From positions 39,478,483 through 39,542,482 of the forward strand of contig JASEVX010000008.1 in the NCBI GenBank assembly GCA_031761405.1: DNA of 64,000 nt, in the 5' to 3' direction. A program made the position numbers and the translations under genes. Within the stretch, counting starts at the first letter, position 1. Every line of letters starts with the position of its first letter. This stretch comes from Serripes groenlandicus. Taxonomy: Eukaryota; Mollusca; Bivalvia; Cardiida; Cardiidae. This document shows positions 1-10,529 of this stretch, one piece after another. A model generated the notes under the pieces. It made no database searches, was not told the origin of the DNA, and saw only the letters and a list, made by a program, of their open reading frames with translations.

Positions 1-43
1 TCTGTCAGAACATCAACAGCGATCACGGAAGATTCAAGAAAAT
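1..43 (-). CDS. LRP-like gene, exon 16 (partial, cut by window edge)
   Basis: A minus-strand acceptor (pyrimidine-rich 'ccttttacag') at 44-45 is followed by an open frame to the edge of the window. Taken after exon 15, which ends with one base of a codon, the exon supplies the missing two bases and reads on as D-FLESSVIAVDVLT. This suits the strand between two blades of a YWTD propeller ('..PVAIAVD..' in the family). It would carry blade 1 into blade 2 of the third propeller. Only 43 bases are visible, so the call rests on splice site, phase and motif; the exon end lies outside. Confidence 0.55.
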
Positions 44-589
44 CTGTAAAAGGAATATTAACAGGTTTAATGTTAGTTTCGCTGCAGTTAGAAGAATATA
101 TCACTGAATTTTCTTGTAACACCAAAAACAATGCCCAAAAGGGAAATATGTCAGCTGTGTGTGAATGCAATTTAGTAATAAACCCTTAAAATTGCAATCA
201 AGTGCATACAATTTTTGTCATCTGTCTTTCTATATCAGCTTTCCTTTTCTGAACACCATCTCGGGTTCAAAGAGATGTCTTGGTAGTTGCAGATCGTATG
301 TAATATCAATGAAATTGGGTGATCTGCAGAATGTTTTTTTTTTTTTTGCCAGCTAATACCTATGTCGGTCCTTTCGAACCACAACATAGTTATTGTCTAA
401 AAATCAAAATGCGGTAACTTGTTAGCATATGAAACCGGAAAATGGATTTGATTCGACACCATTTACCCAAAAGAAAGAACTCGAAAGAAATTTTATGTTA
501 AAAAATATGTATTACATGATTAAAAAATAAAATGTATTTCTTCGCTGTCAACATGACTTCCTTACGCGCAACATGCATTGACAAATTAA
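44..589. other. Intron 15 sequence with nothing recognised
   Basis: AT-rich intron with a short poly-T run near 336-348. No coding exon, RNA gene or clear repeat was seen. Confidence 0.5.
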
Positions 590-1291
590 AGCAGTATGTG
601 CATACTCTCTTCAGGTGTCATACACAGACTGAATAAATTAAAGCAATATGTGCATACCTTCCGCAGGTGTAATTATGATTGCAATTTCAAAATTGAATTT
701 GAACTGACGACTTTACATTTGAAAGGGGAGAGTGCTGTGTATATTGTCTTAACTAATTAACTCATGAATGAAAGTGTATACTCTCAAAGCCACGCCTCTA
801 AGTGTAACATATTTCAATGTAACCAATGTATTCCATGTAAATCTTTGTAGTATTTAATATTCTGATAAGCTATATGGTTGTTCCATCATTTAATGTTGTA
901 AACATACACAACACAATCAATGGCGACGAGGTTGGGATTTTATACCGTTATAAATGATAATGATTATGTTAATTGAGGTCATCGTTGACATTGGAACTAA
1001 TGGCTTATCACAATCGGAACACAATAAAGCAGTGTGTGCATATGTTCATCATGTGTATTATGATTGCGATTTCAAAATTGTATTTGAATTGATGACTTTA
1101 CATTTGAAGGGGGAGAGTATTGTGTATATTGTCTTAACAAATTAACTCATGAAAGAAAGTGTATCCACTAAAAGCAACGCCTCTTAGTGTAACATATTTC
1201 TATATAACCCATGTTAATCTTTGTAGTATTAAATATTCTACTAAGCTATTCAGCTGTTCCTTCATTTAATGTTGTACACACACAAAACACG
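590..1291 (+). mobile_element. LTR-retrotransposon remnant, tandem LTRs with PPT and PBS-like site
   Basis: Two similar blocks follow one another. Each has a 3' internal end ('gactttacatttgaa') with a purine tract ('ggggagag' at about 725 and 1110) and then an LTR-like segment starting near 'tgtgtatattgtc' and ending '..cacaacaca' (about 732-917) or '..cacaaaacac' (about 1115-1291). Just after the first LTR comes 'tggcgacgaggttgggat', which sits where a primer-binding site would be. The internal region between the LTRs is only about 200 bp, so no gag or pol remains. An LTR-internal-LTR tandem is typical of unequal recombination. The purine tracts and repeats are seen; the element class (probably Gypsy-like) is inferred. 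Confidence 0.55.
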
Positions 1292-2360
1292 GCCCTTATG
1301 TTTATAATTTCAAAATTGATTCGCATCGTGGTACAAAATCGCTAGAACGGTATAAATATCAACAGAAATTGTGTATCGTGAAAAACACTAGAGTAAAAAG
1401 GACCACCGATCGATCTATAAGTACCTTCAAGACCAACAACTTCTACAACCTGTTCATTGAATATTCACACTTATTGAGAATTTGAAATATAAAAAAAAAA
1501 CAGTGCATGTATTTGTTTACCTATGTTATGGAAAAATAACATGTTCAGTTGTTTTTAGGCAGCTGTTATTGTGACGTGACTGTATAAAGCCATGCTAGAC
1601 TGACCCCTACAATTTAGCATGCATTGTGATTAATGCATCAATGAGTGTGTCAACTATGCAACGACCTCTGTGAAATACCGCCAGTCAAATAAAAGTTTCT
1701 CCGATAGACCCCCATTCTGTGTATACAATATAGTGCATTTAATTCAACTATTATTCAATTAACGGACATAACAAGGTTTCTTGTGAAGTTTATGTGATAA
1801 CAACATTTTATCGGTAAATCCTTGCTGGCAGCAATTTGAGTGCTTTGATTATACAATGCGATGGATGATGTTTGGGACTCAACTTCCGCACCAAAGGATA
1901 TAATTACTGATTACATTTGTTTTTTTTCTGGGTGTCCATGTTGTCTCGCTTGGAAGTGTGAGCTGTAAATTTCAATGATATTATTCGCACGAGAAGACGA
2001 CGCCATGTTATTTTTCTTGTGGTTTCAAGATATACAGTCCAACCTGTGTTTAAAGACCATCCACGTGAAACAATTCGGTCTTTGTTCACACGTGATCTTA
2101 AATTGTAAGGTCATTTATGCAGAAAATGGGTAATTGGGAATCTAAAAGTGTGGTTGCTATAAACACGGAATTTCTATACAAAGGTCGGCTTTAGCACAGG
2201 TTTGACTGTGCTTGATTGAAACCCTTTCCTGGTGAAATAATGCGGTATTATGCCTATTTGTGAATGTAAAGTCGGAATGCATCAGAGATTACGAGATCCG
2301 ACAAATGCAGGTTTAAAAGTAAAACTTCTGTTAGAAGTTTCCAGCTGAATCGTGTAATAA
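1292..2360. other. Intron 15 sequence with nothing recognised
   Basis: No exon with matching phase and splice sites, and no clear repeat, was seen in this stretch on either strand. Confidence 0.45.
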
Positions 2361-2364
2361 TTAA

Positions 2365-2586
2365 CCCTTTCCCTCATTTAGACGCTTTCTGACACCTTTA
2401 CAGCAGACGGCTTTTTGAAAACATGGCGACAAAAGAAGAAGTTTCTCAAAACGAGCAATTTCTCATTTTGTAAGCATGTTTTCAACTCGATTCAATTATT
2501 GTTCATTCATTTAACGGGATTTTCTGTGCTTTTTCCTAGACGTTTTCAAAGTCGTTCACTGCAGATTTGTTGTATGTGGGAATGGG
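2365..2586. mobile_element. MITE-P, full-length copy flanked by TTAA
   Basis: Begins CCCTTTCCCTCAT and ends TGTGGGAATGGG, near-inverted termini, with TTAA directly on both sides (2361-2364, 2587-2590). Inside are the family's landmarks: 'cagcagacggctttttgaaaacat', the 'gctcaaaacgagc' hairpin, and the inverted match 'caaagtcgttcactgcag'. At 222 bp it matches the other full copies. TTAA target sites are typical of piggyBac-type transposases, so this is probably a non-autonomous piggyBac derivative. Confidence 0.75.
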
Positions 2587-2760
2587 TTAAACTAAAATTG
2601 GTTGTCACAGAGCATTGCACGTTTCTATTTTGTATAAATATCAGAACTTGAAGGAGATTCTCGGCTGAGTGCTTGATACCGACATATATATTTCAGTTGA
2701 ATAAACATTTGAAATATTGTGACATAACAATAAGTTTCGGTATTTTATCGTTGTGTTTTA

Positions 2761-3056
2761 ACCGAGCCCCGGTAGCTCAGTCGGTAACGACGCGGGCTGT
2801 CAATCCATGGGTTGTGAGTTCGAATCCCGGCTCGGCCAACTGTCTTTCCAACGATTGACAAAAGTCAATGCGACATGCGTCATTCGTCTTCCACCAATGG
2901 GCTAAGTCTATGTGGAAAAGCAGCAAGTTGCTTGGGAAGATTGTTGTGTGGAGTACTGGTGTGAGAAAACCAGGAAATGCATGCGTAGAAGAACTGGCCG
3001 CCGTGATATAACTGAGAAATTGTTAAAAACGGCGTTAAATCCAGATCAATCAATCA
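2761..3056 (+). mobile_element. SINE-A, complete copy with target-site duplication
   Basis: A tRNA-like head with A box 'ggtagctcagtcggt' and B box 'gagttcgaatccc' is followed by a body ('caatgcgacatgcgtcattc', 'gcttgggaagattgttgtg') and a tail 'ggcgttaaatcc' plus (AATC)n. 'atcgttgtgtt' occurs on both sides and is the likely target-site duplication. The T stem is mispaired, so this is a SINE head and not a working tRNA gene. Confidence 0.85.
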
Positions 3057-3282
3057 ATCGTTGTGTTAAAACAGGCTGAAATGCTGTCAATGCTCGAAAG
3101 GCAAAGATACTTTCAAAATGGTAGTAATTTCTCGACTTGGTTGGTGCTCACGTTGTTGGGTAAACATTACGACAGACTCGCTGGTGCCAGGATAAATGGA
3201 CCAATATTTCTGGTAAGATCAACCAGGAATAACTGAAAAAGTGTAGAAAAGTCAAATAAAAAGAAGCAGAAATATGCATTAC

Positions 3283-3438
3283 CTGACCCAGTTAAAGTTG
3301 TTTCACTTCCTTCAAGAATACTGATTCTTCTGACTGATTTTGATGGGCCGTCAACCCATGTTAATATATTGCGTGCATCATCATAGGTCATGGCCACGGG
3401 GTGGTTGGAGGCGGCCATCTTGATAATTCTGAGGTTTA
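3283..3438 (-). CDS. LRP-like gene, exon 15: start of third YWTD propeller
   Basis: Codes for about residues 644-695 of the predicted protein. Its acceptor follows 'gttcaaacag' and its donor is 'cag|gtaatg'. It begins with two bases completing a codon from exon 14 and ends with one base, so the frame is kept. It reads INLRIIKMAASNHPVAM, then 'NILTWVDGPSKSVRRISI': the usual opening of an LDLR class B propeller after an EGF domain, with TWVD in place of YWTD. An AG ten bases inside the exon would break the frame and was not chosen. SINE tails lie in the downstream intron at about 3170-3235. Confidence 0.85.
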
Positions 3439-3604
3439 CTGTTTGAACGTTTGTTTGGAACTGAAAAACCTGTCCATAAAGTCCATCGAGTACTAGGGAG
3501 AAATCAGCGCTCAGAGGACCTGAAAAAGGATATTACCCGCCCATATATACCTGATTCTGACCTCCTTGCAAATATGTATGAGCCAGAGCATGAGGAAATG
3601 TACA

Positions 3605-3835
3605 AGTTATCATGTATGACTCGGTACAGGAGGTCTCGGGTTCGATCCCAGGCTAGATCAAAGCACAATGGTAGTCATGACTTTCCCTCCGTGGCGTTCA
3701 GGATAGTGAGGTTAGCAATTCGACTGACTCGCTGGTGTCATGATAACGGATCAGTCGAACTAAACACTTACCAAAGAAACGTCGTAATATAACTGTAACA
3801 ATGTTAAAAAGCGGTGTAAAACATCAAGCGAACAA
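3605..3835 (+). mobile_element. SINE-C-like fragment next to exon 14
   Basis: A B box ('gggttcgatccca') is followed by the family body ('tccgtggcg', 'ctggtgtcatgataacggatcag') and a tail 'gtcgtaatataactg..aatgttaaaaagcgg'. It lies antisense to the gene and ends about 20 bp from the exon 14 donor. Confidence 0.6.
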
Positions 3836-3853
3836 ACAAAATACCCATCTTAC

Positions 3854-3970
3854 TTGAAGTACAAGATTTTCCGTCAGTATCAAGCTCGTAACCAAGGTTA
3901 CAGACACACCGTGTGATATCTCCGGAGAAGCATAAATGTTCACAACCATTGTTATCTATATCGCAGGCGC
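3854..3970 (-). CDS. LRP-like gene, exon 14: second EGF-like domain
   Basis: Codes for about residues 605-643: ACDIDNNGCEHLC, then RCVCNLGYELDTDGKSC. All six EGF cysteines are present with C-x(5-8)-C-x(3)-C and CxC spacing. The exon is one domain long (117 bp, starting with two bases and ending with one), like the first EGF exon. Acceptor 'tactttcag' and donor 'tcaa|gtaagat' are strong. In LRP proteins an EGF module like this follows each propeller and packs against its face; here it follows the sixth blade of propeller 2 directly. Confidence 0.92.
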
Positions 3971-4354
3971 CTGAAAGTAAAATGTAAATCAAATGTACCA
4001 CATACACCGTAACAAGAGTCTTCAAGGTTTTAAACAAAGTCTGATAGTAAAATTACAATGCTATTGTACCACATACATCATCACAGAAATCTTGAAGATC
4101 TAAATAGAGTCAGCAAGTAAAACACAATGCTATTGTATCACAGACATCATCATAGGAATCTGGAAGGTCTAATTAAGGTATGATAAAGGTACATGTTCAG
4201 CCAAGTTTTTTCATAGTAAAACCTATTGTTTTCCATATCATAAACGATTGAAAGTTAATAATTCGTTATCTACAGTATGATGTCTGATAAAAAAAAAGCG
4301 AATCTTCTATACCATAAACTTCTTCTTCGTCATATCCATTTTAACCCAACAAAT

Positions 4355-4944
4355 TTGCAGCAGACGACTTTAACACTTTCCCACATACAACAAATCTGCA
4401 GCAGACGACTTTAATACTTTCCCACATACAACAAATCTGCAGCAGACGACTTTAATACTTTCCCACATACAACAAATCTGCAGCAGACGACTTTAATACT
4501 TTCCCACATACAACAAATCTGCAGCAGACGACTTTAATACTTTCACACATACAACAAATATGCAGCAGACGACTTTAATACTTTCCCACATACAACAAAT
4601 CTGCAGCAGACGACTTTAATCCTTTCCCACATACAACAAATATGCAGCAGACGACTTTAATACTTTCCCACATACAACAAATCTGCAGCAGACGACTTTA
4701 ATACTTTCCCACATACAACACATCTGCAGCAGACGACTTAAATACTTTCCCACATACAACAAATCTGCAGCAGACGACTTTAATACTTTCCCACATACAA
4801 CAAATCTACAGCAGACGACTTTAATACTTTCTCACATAGAATAAATCTGCAGCAGACGACTTTAATACTTTCTCACATACAACAAATCTGCAGCAGACGA
4901 CTTTAATACTTTCCCACATACAACAAATCTACAGCAGACGACTT
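4355..4944. repeat. 41-bp satellite made from one end of a MITE-P
   Basis: About 14 head-to-tail copies of a 41-bp unit, including 'cccacatacaacaaatctgc' and 'agcagacgactttaatactt', with few changes between copies. The unit is the terminal repeat of MITE-P seen across the window. The last unit runs straight into a MITE-P body, so the array grew from that element's left end. Confidence 0.9.
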
Positions 4945-5132
4945 TCAAATTGTCAAGTTCAAAATAAAGAAAACTCCTAAAAATGATAGTATGATAATTG
5001 AATATAGTTGAAATCATTGTGGCAAGTGGAGAAATTGCTCATCATGAGCAATTTCTCCTTTTGCCATTATGTTTTCAAAAGTCGTCTGCAACAGAGGAGT
5101 CCTCATGCGTCAGTATGCGGGAAAGTATTAAA
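4945..5132. mobile_element. MITE-P body and right end attached to the 41-bp array
   Basis: Contains the family hairpin ('gagaaattgctcatcatgagcaatttctcc'-type stem at about 5029-5061), 'caaaagtcgtctgcaacagaggagtc', and the right end 'tatgcgggaaagtattaaa'. With the array at 4355-4944 it makes one element whose left terminus has been amplified. Confidence 0.7.
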
Positions 5133-5299
5133 GTAAAAGCATTTGCTCAGATGGTAGATGTCAAGAAAATAACCAAGCGTTTTCAATAAAACAGATGAAG
5201 AAATAGAAAACAACATAATCTATATAACATAAATTTGAAAGTCAAATTTAGAGATATAAATTACATTTGTCACTTCAAGTAGTTTATTGGAGTGTAACA

Positions 5300-6480
5300 C
5301 CGTTTTAAAGGTGCCCGGACAATTACCCCCCGGACAATTACCCCCCGGACAACTACCCCCCCCCGGATAATTACCCCCTGGACAATTACCTCCTCGGACG
5401 ATTACCCCCCTGGACAATTACCCCCCGGACAATTACCCCCCAGACGATTACCCCCTCGGACAATTACCCCCTGGACAATTACCCCCCGGACAATTACCCC
5501 CCGGACGATTACCCCCTCGGACAATTACCCCCCTGGACAATTACCCCCCGGACAATCACCCCCCTGGACAATTGCCCCCCGGACGATTACCCCCTCGGAC
5601 AATTACCCCTCTGGACAATTACCCCCCGGACAATCACCCCCCTGGACAATTACCCCCCGGACAATTACCCCCCGGACGATTACCCCCTCGGACAAATACC
5701 CCCCGGACAAATTAATTGGGTAATTTGGTGACAAGGTAATTTGGTCACGGGTACTTTGGTCACAGGTAAAATATTCACAATATGGTCACAGGAAATATGG
5801 TTACAGGAAAGTTGGTCGTAATTCACTGGAAAGTTTAGTCACAAACGCGCGTTTTGGTCAGAGGAAAGTTGGTCACAGCCGTTTTGCGTACATGATGTGA
5901 TTACACACGTATCATCCGCTTAACCGTATGCATCTCCCGCGTTACACGTACAGCACCTGCGTAACACGTCTATATCACCTGAGTAACATGTACAGCTTCC
6001 GCGTAACATGTACATCACCTTAACACTTACAGCACCCGCCTAATAGAAACAAATTATCGTGTGACCATTTTACCTGTGACCAATTTGTGACTATTTTCCT
6101 TGTGACCAAATTACCCAATTAATTTGTCCGGGGGTAATTGTCCGAAAGGGTAATCGTCCGGGGGGTAATTGTCCGAGGGGGTAATCGTCCGGGTGGTAAT
6201 TGTCCGGGGGGTAATTGTCCAGGGGGGTAATTGTCCGAGGGGGGTAATCGTCCGGGGGGTAATTGTCCAGGGGGGTAATTGTCCGAGGGGGTAATCGTCC
6301 GGGGGTAATTGTCCGGGGGGTAATTGTCCAGGGGGGTAATTGTCCGAGGGGGTAATCGTCCGGGGGGTGATTGTCCAGGGGGTAATTATCCGTGGGGGTA
6401 GTTGTCCGGGGGGTAGTTGTCCGGGGGGTAGTTGTCCGGGGGGTAGTTGTCCGGGGGGTAGTTGACCGGACACGGTTTTA
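5300..6480. repeat. 1.2-kb interrupted palindrome with C-rich and G-rich tandem arms
   Basis: The left arm (about 5315-5712) is tandem 'cggacaattaccccc' of about 15 bp per unit. The right arm (about 6120-6470) is the inverse, 'gggggtaattgtccg'. The flanks ('accgttttaaa' on the left, 'cggttttaaaatg' on the right) and the inner edges ('aattaatttgtccgg' facing 'ccggacaaattaatt', then 'taatttggtgac' facing 'gtgaccaaatta') are inverted too. The middle 300 bp is mostly unique, with repeats such as 'gcgtaacatgtac'. This is the layout of a foldback transposon with satellite arms. It lies in intron 13. A 120-residue open frame across the right arm is simply the repeat being translated. Confidence 0.85.
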
Positions 6481-6589
6481 AAATGTAGTTATATCACGGC
6501 TACAGTTCATTTATTCATAACCCTGGGTATCCTCGGTATTCAGGCTTTTCATAAAATATACAAGAAGAATTTGGATACAAAGCATCAAA

Positions 6590-8019
6590 GACGCCGCGCA
6601 TGATTTTGAAGAATGACTTAAAGGAAGCAGATGAAGTTCAGTACATTTAAATAACCTGTGCAAACAGACAGGATGTAAATATTTCGAACAAGAAGGCCAA
6701 ATGTCCCTTTATTTTAAACAGAAAGGCCAAGATGTGCCTATATTGCTCTTCTGGCTACCATAGCCTATATAAAAAGGTTACCAATGGCAGAAAGGGTCAA
6801 TATTGCCGCAGGGATTAAACGTTTTATATGCTACGATCTATGTGATAGTCAGCATGTGAGGTTAAGTCGTGAAATGACAAGTTTAATCCTGAAACCATTT
6901 GGTTTACAGTTTGCTTAACATTCACTGCAAGTATAATGTGTCATAAAAGCTGAAGTTTCACAATTTTTTTTACCAATAAACTATTTCAAATCCTCTTTCT
7001 ATATTAATTAGATAAACAAAACCATAGGTGCTTAAATATTAACATATATTAAGGTTTATTGCCTCTAGTTATAAGTTAAGTGTGACACAATCTTTGGAAG
7101 GAGAGGGGGAAGCCTATTCTCCTTCCAGTTTAGCAGAAGTATGATAGCAAAAACGGGAGTATATAAACGAAAAGAATTAAAGATATTTATGATCAAGATT
7201 GAGCATTATGAAAGTTCACATGTATAGTAAACATATAGCAAGAATTATTGAGTCTGTTTTGTTTGTTTGCAATGTCACTTTTATCGCTTTGAACATGCCA
7301 GTAGAGAACTGAAAAATAAAAAATAAAAAATGGTCAAGTCAGTTCCCCAAGTGCAAAGAGCGAAAACCACTTGGTACGAATCGTTCATATTCAATGAATT
7401 TTAGAAATCGGATGAAATCGTGAAAACAGCAAACTATTCATAACGGAAGGAAGCATAGACAACTTAATAACTCTATGGGATCCGATGACACGTTGTTGTC
7501 TATTAAATAAGAATGATCAAAATCGCCAAGCGATGAGATGCTGCATTTACAAAAAATAGAATGGGTCACGTTACGGCCCTGCCTATTGCATAGTTGGGTT
7601 AACGTTGTTTTTACAGTTTCTAGAATTATACTATAATATGTAGTAATTAAAATGCATCAGTATTGATTTTTTAAAGATTACCCATTTATTTAGAAATCTC
7701 AATATTGTAAATAGGCAAAAACATCGCCAGAAACCTTTTTCGAATCGGGTCGTAAACCAAATTATAAAAAAAAGCCTAGCCTAGGAAGTTGGGGGAAAGT
7801 TATTAAATACCCATACAATGTGTCTAAAGTTTTGTAATAAAGGTAGAAGACATACGTATTTTGTATCTTGCTGTTTCTTAAATCATTTTATATTTTTCAA
7901 ACATATACCAGAGTTTTTCTTAACAATAATAATGCTGGTTGCTCCCTTTTCGATTACGTCACCCCATGGTACAACATTAAAACCTATCCCATACAGACGC
8001 CGTGCTTCCACGCGGCGTC
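6590..8019. mobile_element. Non-autonomous DNA-element copy, long version
   Basis: Starts GACGCCGCGCATG and ends CACGCGGCGTC, short inverted ends. Most of it is repeated at 25709-26571 (shared: 'aggaagcag', 'aacctgtgcaaacagacagg', 'gaaggccaaatgtccc', 'cttttcgattacgtcacc'). This copy is about 570 bp longer. No transposase frame was seen. Confidence 0.7.
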
Positions 8020-8124
8020 ACTGATACCCTGGGCAAATTGGCTGTAAAAGTCTTGTACTAATGACAAATTGATGAGGTGAAAAGCAGGTGTAATCGTGGT
8101 GCATGCTTTACGAATTATCGCTAG

Positions 8125-8333
8125 CCGATTTACCAAGGGTATCATATCATTTATGAAAAGCCTGGGTACCGAGGATGATCCCTGGGTAAACAATGCTTAA
8201 CAAACACGTACCAGGCTATGAATTATGCCTTGCCCATGGGCACTTCACCATGACCGCCGCGACTGGGGATCGAACACGGGACGCCCGCTTCCAAATCCCC
8301 GACGTCATCTACTCGGCCACGGCGAATTCCTAG
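8125..8333 (-). mobile_element. SINE-B copy, antisense neighbour of exon 13
   Basis: Read on the minus strand, it has a tRNA-like head ('gccgtggccgagtagatgacg' A box, 'gtgttcgatccccagtcgcg' B box), then 'gcccatgggcaaggca', and runs to about 8125 with 'cccagggatcatcc'. It lies within 40 bp downstream of the exon 13 donor. Confidence 0.7.
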
Positions 8334-8371
8334 CGTTATTATTAAGTCACAAATAGAAAGAAACGGCTTAC

Positions 8372-8531
8372 CCAAAACATTCAATTGTGTTGTTGAATCA
8401 AACACGTGCACGTCGTAAATCGTAGCATCAAGTGACTCATCCTTTATCTTAATTGAAAATGCACTAGTCTGTTCATCAAAGTAGACATCAAAATGGTTAA
8501 TATTGTCCTCTATTGTACAAAGTACAAGTTT
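8372..8531 (-). CDS. LRP-like gene, exon 13: last blade of propeller 2
   Basis: Codes for about residues 552-604, beginning KLVLCTIEDN, then FDVYFDEQTSAFSIKIKDE and ending ..TTQLNVLG just before the EGF cysteines of exon 14. Acceptor 'gattttcttttgcag' and donor 'ttgg|gtaagc' are strong. It starts in phase 0 and ends with one base, exactly as the alternative exons 7a and 7b do in propeller 1, although at 160 bp it is longer. No YWTD motif remains; position and phase identify the blade. Confidence 0.85.
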
Positions 8532-8687
8532 CTGCAAAAGAAAATCAGAAGGCTCGACAATGTCTTTATCTAGTCCTTAAATTTTACCATGCATTAATAT
8601 CGCGTCGAAGTTGACCCAATAACATAAATGTTACTGTTGAAGTTGTTTTGCAAGCGAAAATATTACGACCTGTGCGCTGTTGTCAGG

Positions 8688-8765
8688 ATAAGCTCACCAG
8701 TAGAACTGGTAATTTACCCAGGAAACACCGTGACATGAGTGTAATATTGTTGAAAGCACTTTTAA
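8688..8765 (+). mobile_element. SINE-C tail fragment
   Basis: 'caggataagctcaccagtag', 'actggtaatttacccaggaa' and 'gttgaaagcacttttaacacc' match the 3' part of the SINE-C copies at 40915-41165 and 36135-36335. The head is missing. Confidence 0.6.
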
Positions 8766-8828
8766 CACCACACACACAAGTTAAGTCGAACCATTCCAAC
8801 AACTTTGGCTAATGCTCGTAACGCTTAC

Positions 8829-8943
8829 CTTATACACGGCAATACCATGGCGGATTCCGATTTCCGGGAACGTGTCCACTTTTTGACTTCCGGTACCGTC
8901 TGGACGGATGATACCGTAATATGTGTCGTCATTCCACAACAAC
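8829..8943 (-). CDS. LRP-like gene, exon 12: blade 5 of propeller 2
   Basis: Codes for about residues 513-551, LLWNDDTYYGIIRPDGTGS, then GIRHGIAVYK. LWND stands where YWTD is expected, followed by the family's 'I..(D/N)..G' turn and 'GIAV' strand. It begins with one base and ends in phase 0 (115 bp). The match in propeller 1 is exon 6 (118 bp, same phases, ending GIAVFQ), so the two propellers share exon structure. Acceptor 'ttcactacag', donor 'aag|gtaagc'. Confidence 0.9.
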
Positions 8944-9049
8944 CTGTAGTGAATAGGGAACATCTTTAGTTGGATATCTTAACCATATTGTCAAACAATC
9001 CTATCTTTAATGTAGAAAACATCTTAGTCTGCTGTATCAGATGACTTGT

Positions 9050-10165
9050 GAAAAACGAGTATGAAAAAACTTACATTGGTGATAATGAACATGTTTTCAT
9101 TTCAAAAACAATTTGAGTTTGCTTTTTAATTTTCTTTAAAATGATTATGTTTTAAATCTAGATTATTTATTTTCTTCAAAGTTTTAGGTCAAAAATTAAA
9201 ATAGCTGATCAAGTTCACCTAACTTCCTGACATATTGTTCCATGTGTTAGTAATGTCATAAACGAATAGTCCAAACTAATCTCTCTCATTGCATTGTCAG
9301 ACAAACACCAATAATGGCGGTGCCTTTCAGAAATTAGGTAACAAGCAAACGTTTAAAGGGACACCCTTTTTGTGGACCAACTGATTTAACCTCTTGAAGT
9401 CTGTAAGTTGTTTGATTCATTATAATATATGAGCCGTTTCATGAGAAAACCAACACTTTGGACATTGCGTAAAGTATCGACCTGGATCTGCCTAAGCATG
9501 CCGCGGAGGCTAATCCGGGCCGACACATTCCGTCTCAGGGTGGTAGAGGTATAGAGTAATGATTCCTGGAACAGAAAATCCACAGGAGGCGAAAAGCGTA
9601 TGTCCGGTTTCGCCAGCGCGGCATGCTTATGCTGAACCGGGTCGATACTTTACGCAGAGTCAACAATGTTGGTTTTCTCGCGGTTTTCTCGTGGGACGGC
9701 TCAAGTATGTATTGATTTCAAACACGTAGTTGTATTGGTCCGCTGTCGAGATTAAATATTTCATTTAAGAAAAAGCGATATATAAGGGGAGGTGACCAAT
9801 CTAGCAGACATTGTTTTTTCATGCCAGAACTTATTATGAACACGTTCTCATTTCCAAACATTTCGTTGTGGGTTTTTTTTCAATTTTCTATAAAGTAATG
9901 ATTTTTAAATCTAGATTATTTATTTTCCAAATATTTAAGATCAGAAAAGTTAAAATGGCTGATTGGGTTTATCAAACTTCCTGTCAAATTGTCCCATTTC
10001 TTTAGTAAACGACTTACCTGTCTCTACCATACATAACATGATATGTTCAGATAAACACCAATAATGCCTTAGGAAATGGTGCAACAAGCAAACGGCTGTA
10101 AAGACAACCTTTATGTGGACCAACTGATTTAACCTTTCGAACTCCATCAGTAGTTTGCTTCATTA
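9050..10165. repeat. Direct duplication of about 370 bp on both sides of a MITE-D
   Basis: 9050-9430 and 9800-10165 share long diverged stretches, for example 'aaatctagattatttatttt', 'acaccaataatg', 'aacaagcaaacg' and 'tgtggaccaactgatttaac'. The first copy runs into the MITE-D at 9431. The copies differ by many substitutions and small gaps, so the duplication is not recent. Confidence 0.7.
9431..9703. mobile_element. MITE-D copy
   Basis: Starts GAGCCGTTTCATGAGAAAAC and ends with the inverse, GTTTTCTCGTGGGACGGCTC. It has inner inverted parts 'cgtaaagtatcgacc' and 'gggtcgatactttacgcaga', plus 'cctgaaacagaaaat'-type sequence. The same layout is at 22464, 56244, 56553 and 60082. Confidence 0.75.
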
Positions 10166-10391
10166 TGTACAGCTAATAAATATCAATTTCAAATTTGCTA
10201 TTTACTTTATGTATCAAATAGTAATATATGAGGGGAGGTCGAACATATAGGCGTCATTTTTGGTTCATGTCAGACGTACTTATTTAAAATAGTACGCCGC
10301 GTACCAGACAAACAAACGACGTCCATTGTGGTAAGTTATATTATCAATACAGCCGAGGAAATCCGTCTATATATTAACTGTTGTTTCTTAC

Positions 10392-10529
10392 CTGTCATTC
10401 ATTCTGTCATATTCTATGTCACTAGGGTTGCTGATCGAACTTGTAATAATTTCTCTTACAGAATTATCTCCCCTGTTCCAATCATAAAGCTTGTGTGTTG
10501 AACCGTCACGTGATATCCAATAAACGTGA
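10392..10529 (-). CDS. LRP-like gene, exon 11: blade 4 of propeller 2
   Basis: Codes for about residues 467-512: HVYWISRDGSTHKLYDW, then REIITSSISNPSDIEYDR. This is a clear LDLR class B repeat with YWIS for YWTD, 'I..S.I..P..I..D' and the closing DR that leads into LLW of the next exon. Acceptor 'ttctggttctag', donor 'gacag|gtaagaa'. It takes one base from exon 12's side of the junction scheme (AA|T completing Asn with exon 10) and ends with two bases. It is 138 bp. Confidence 0.93.

Noticed and set aside
2763..2836. tRNA-like sequence, possible tRNA gene
   Set aside because: A and B boxes are present but the T and acceptor stems do not pair, and it continues into a SINE body with target duplications; the same applies at 62392, 50161, 57307 and 44140-44210.
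3423..3432. AG ten bases before the ATG of exon 15 as acceptor
   Set aside because: It would put the exon out of phase with exon 14; the AG at 3439-3440 keeps the frame and gives a better propeller start.
4355..4944. Regular repeats that might suggest a CRISPR array
   Set aside because: Units are head-to-tail with no unique spacers, in a eukaryotic intron, and derive from a MITE end.
6111..6473. 120-codon frame rich in GQLPP
   Set aside because: Translation of the G-rich palindrome arm.
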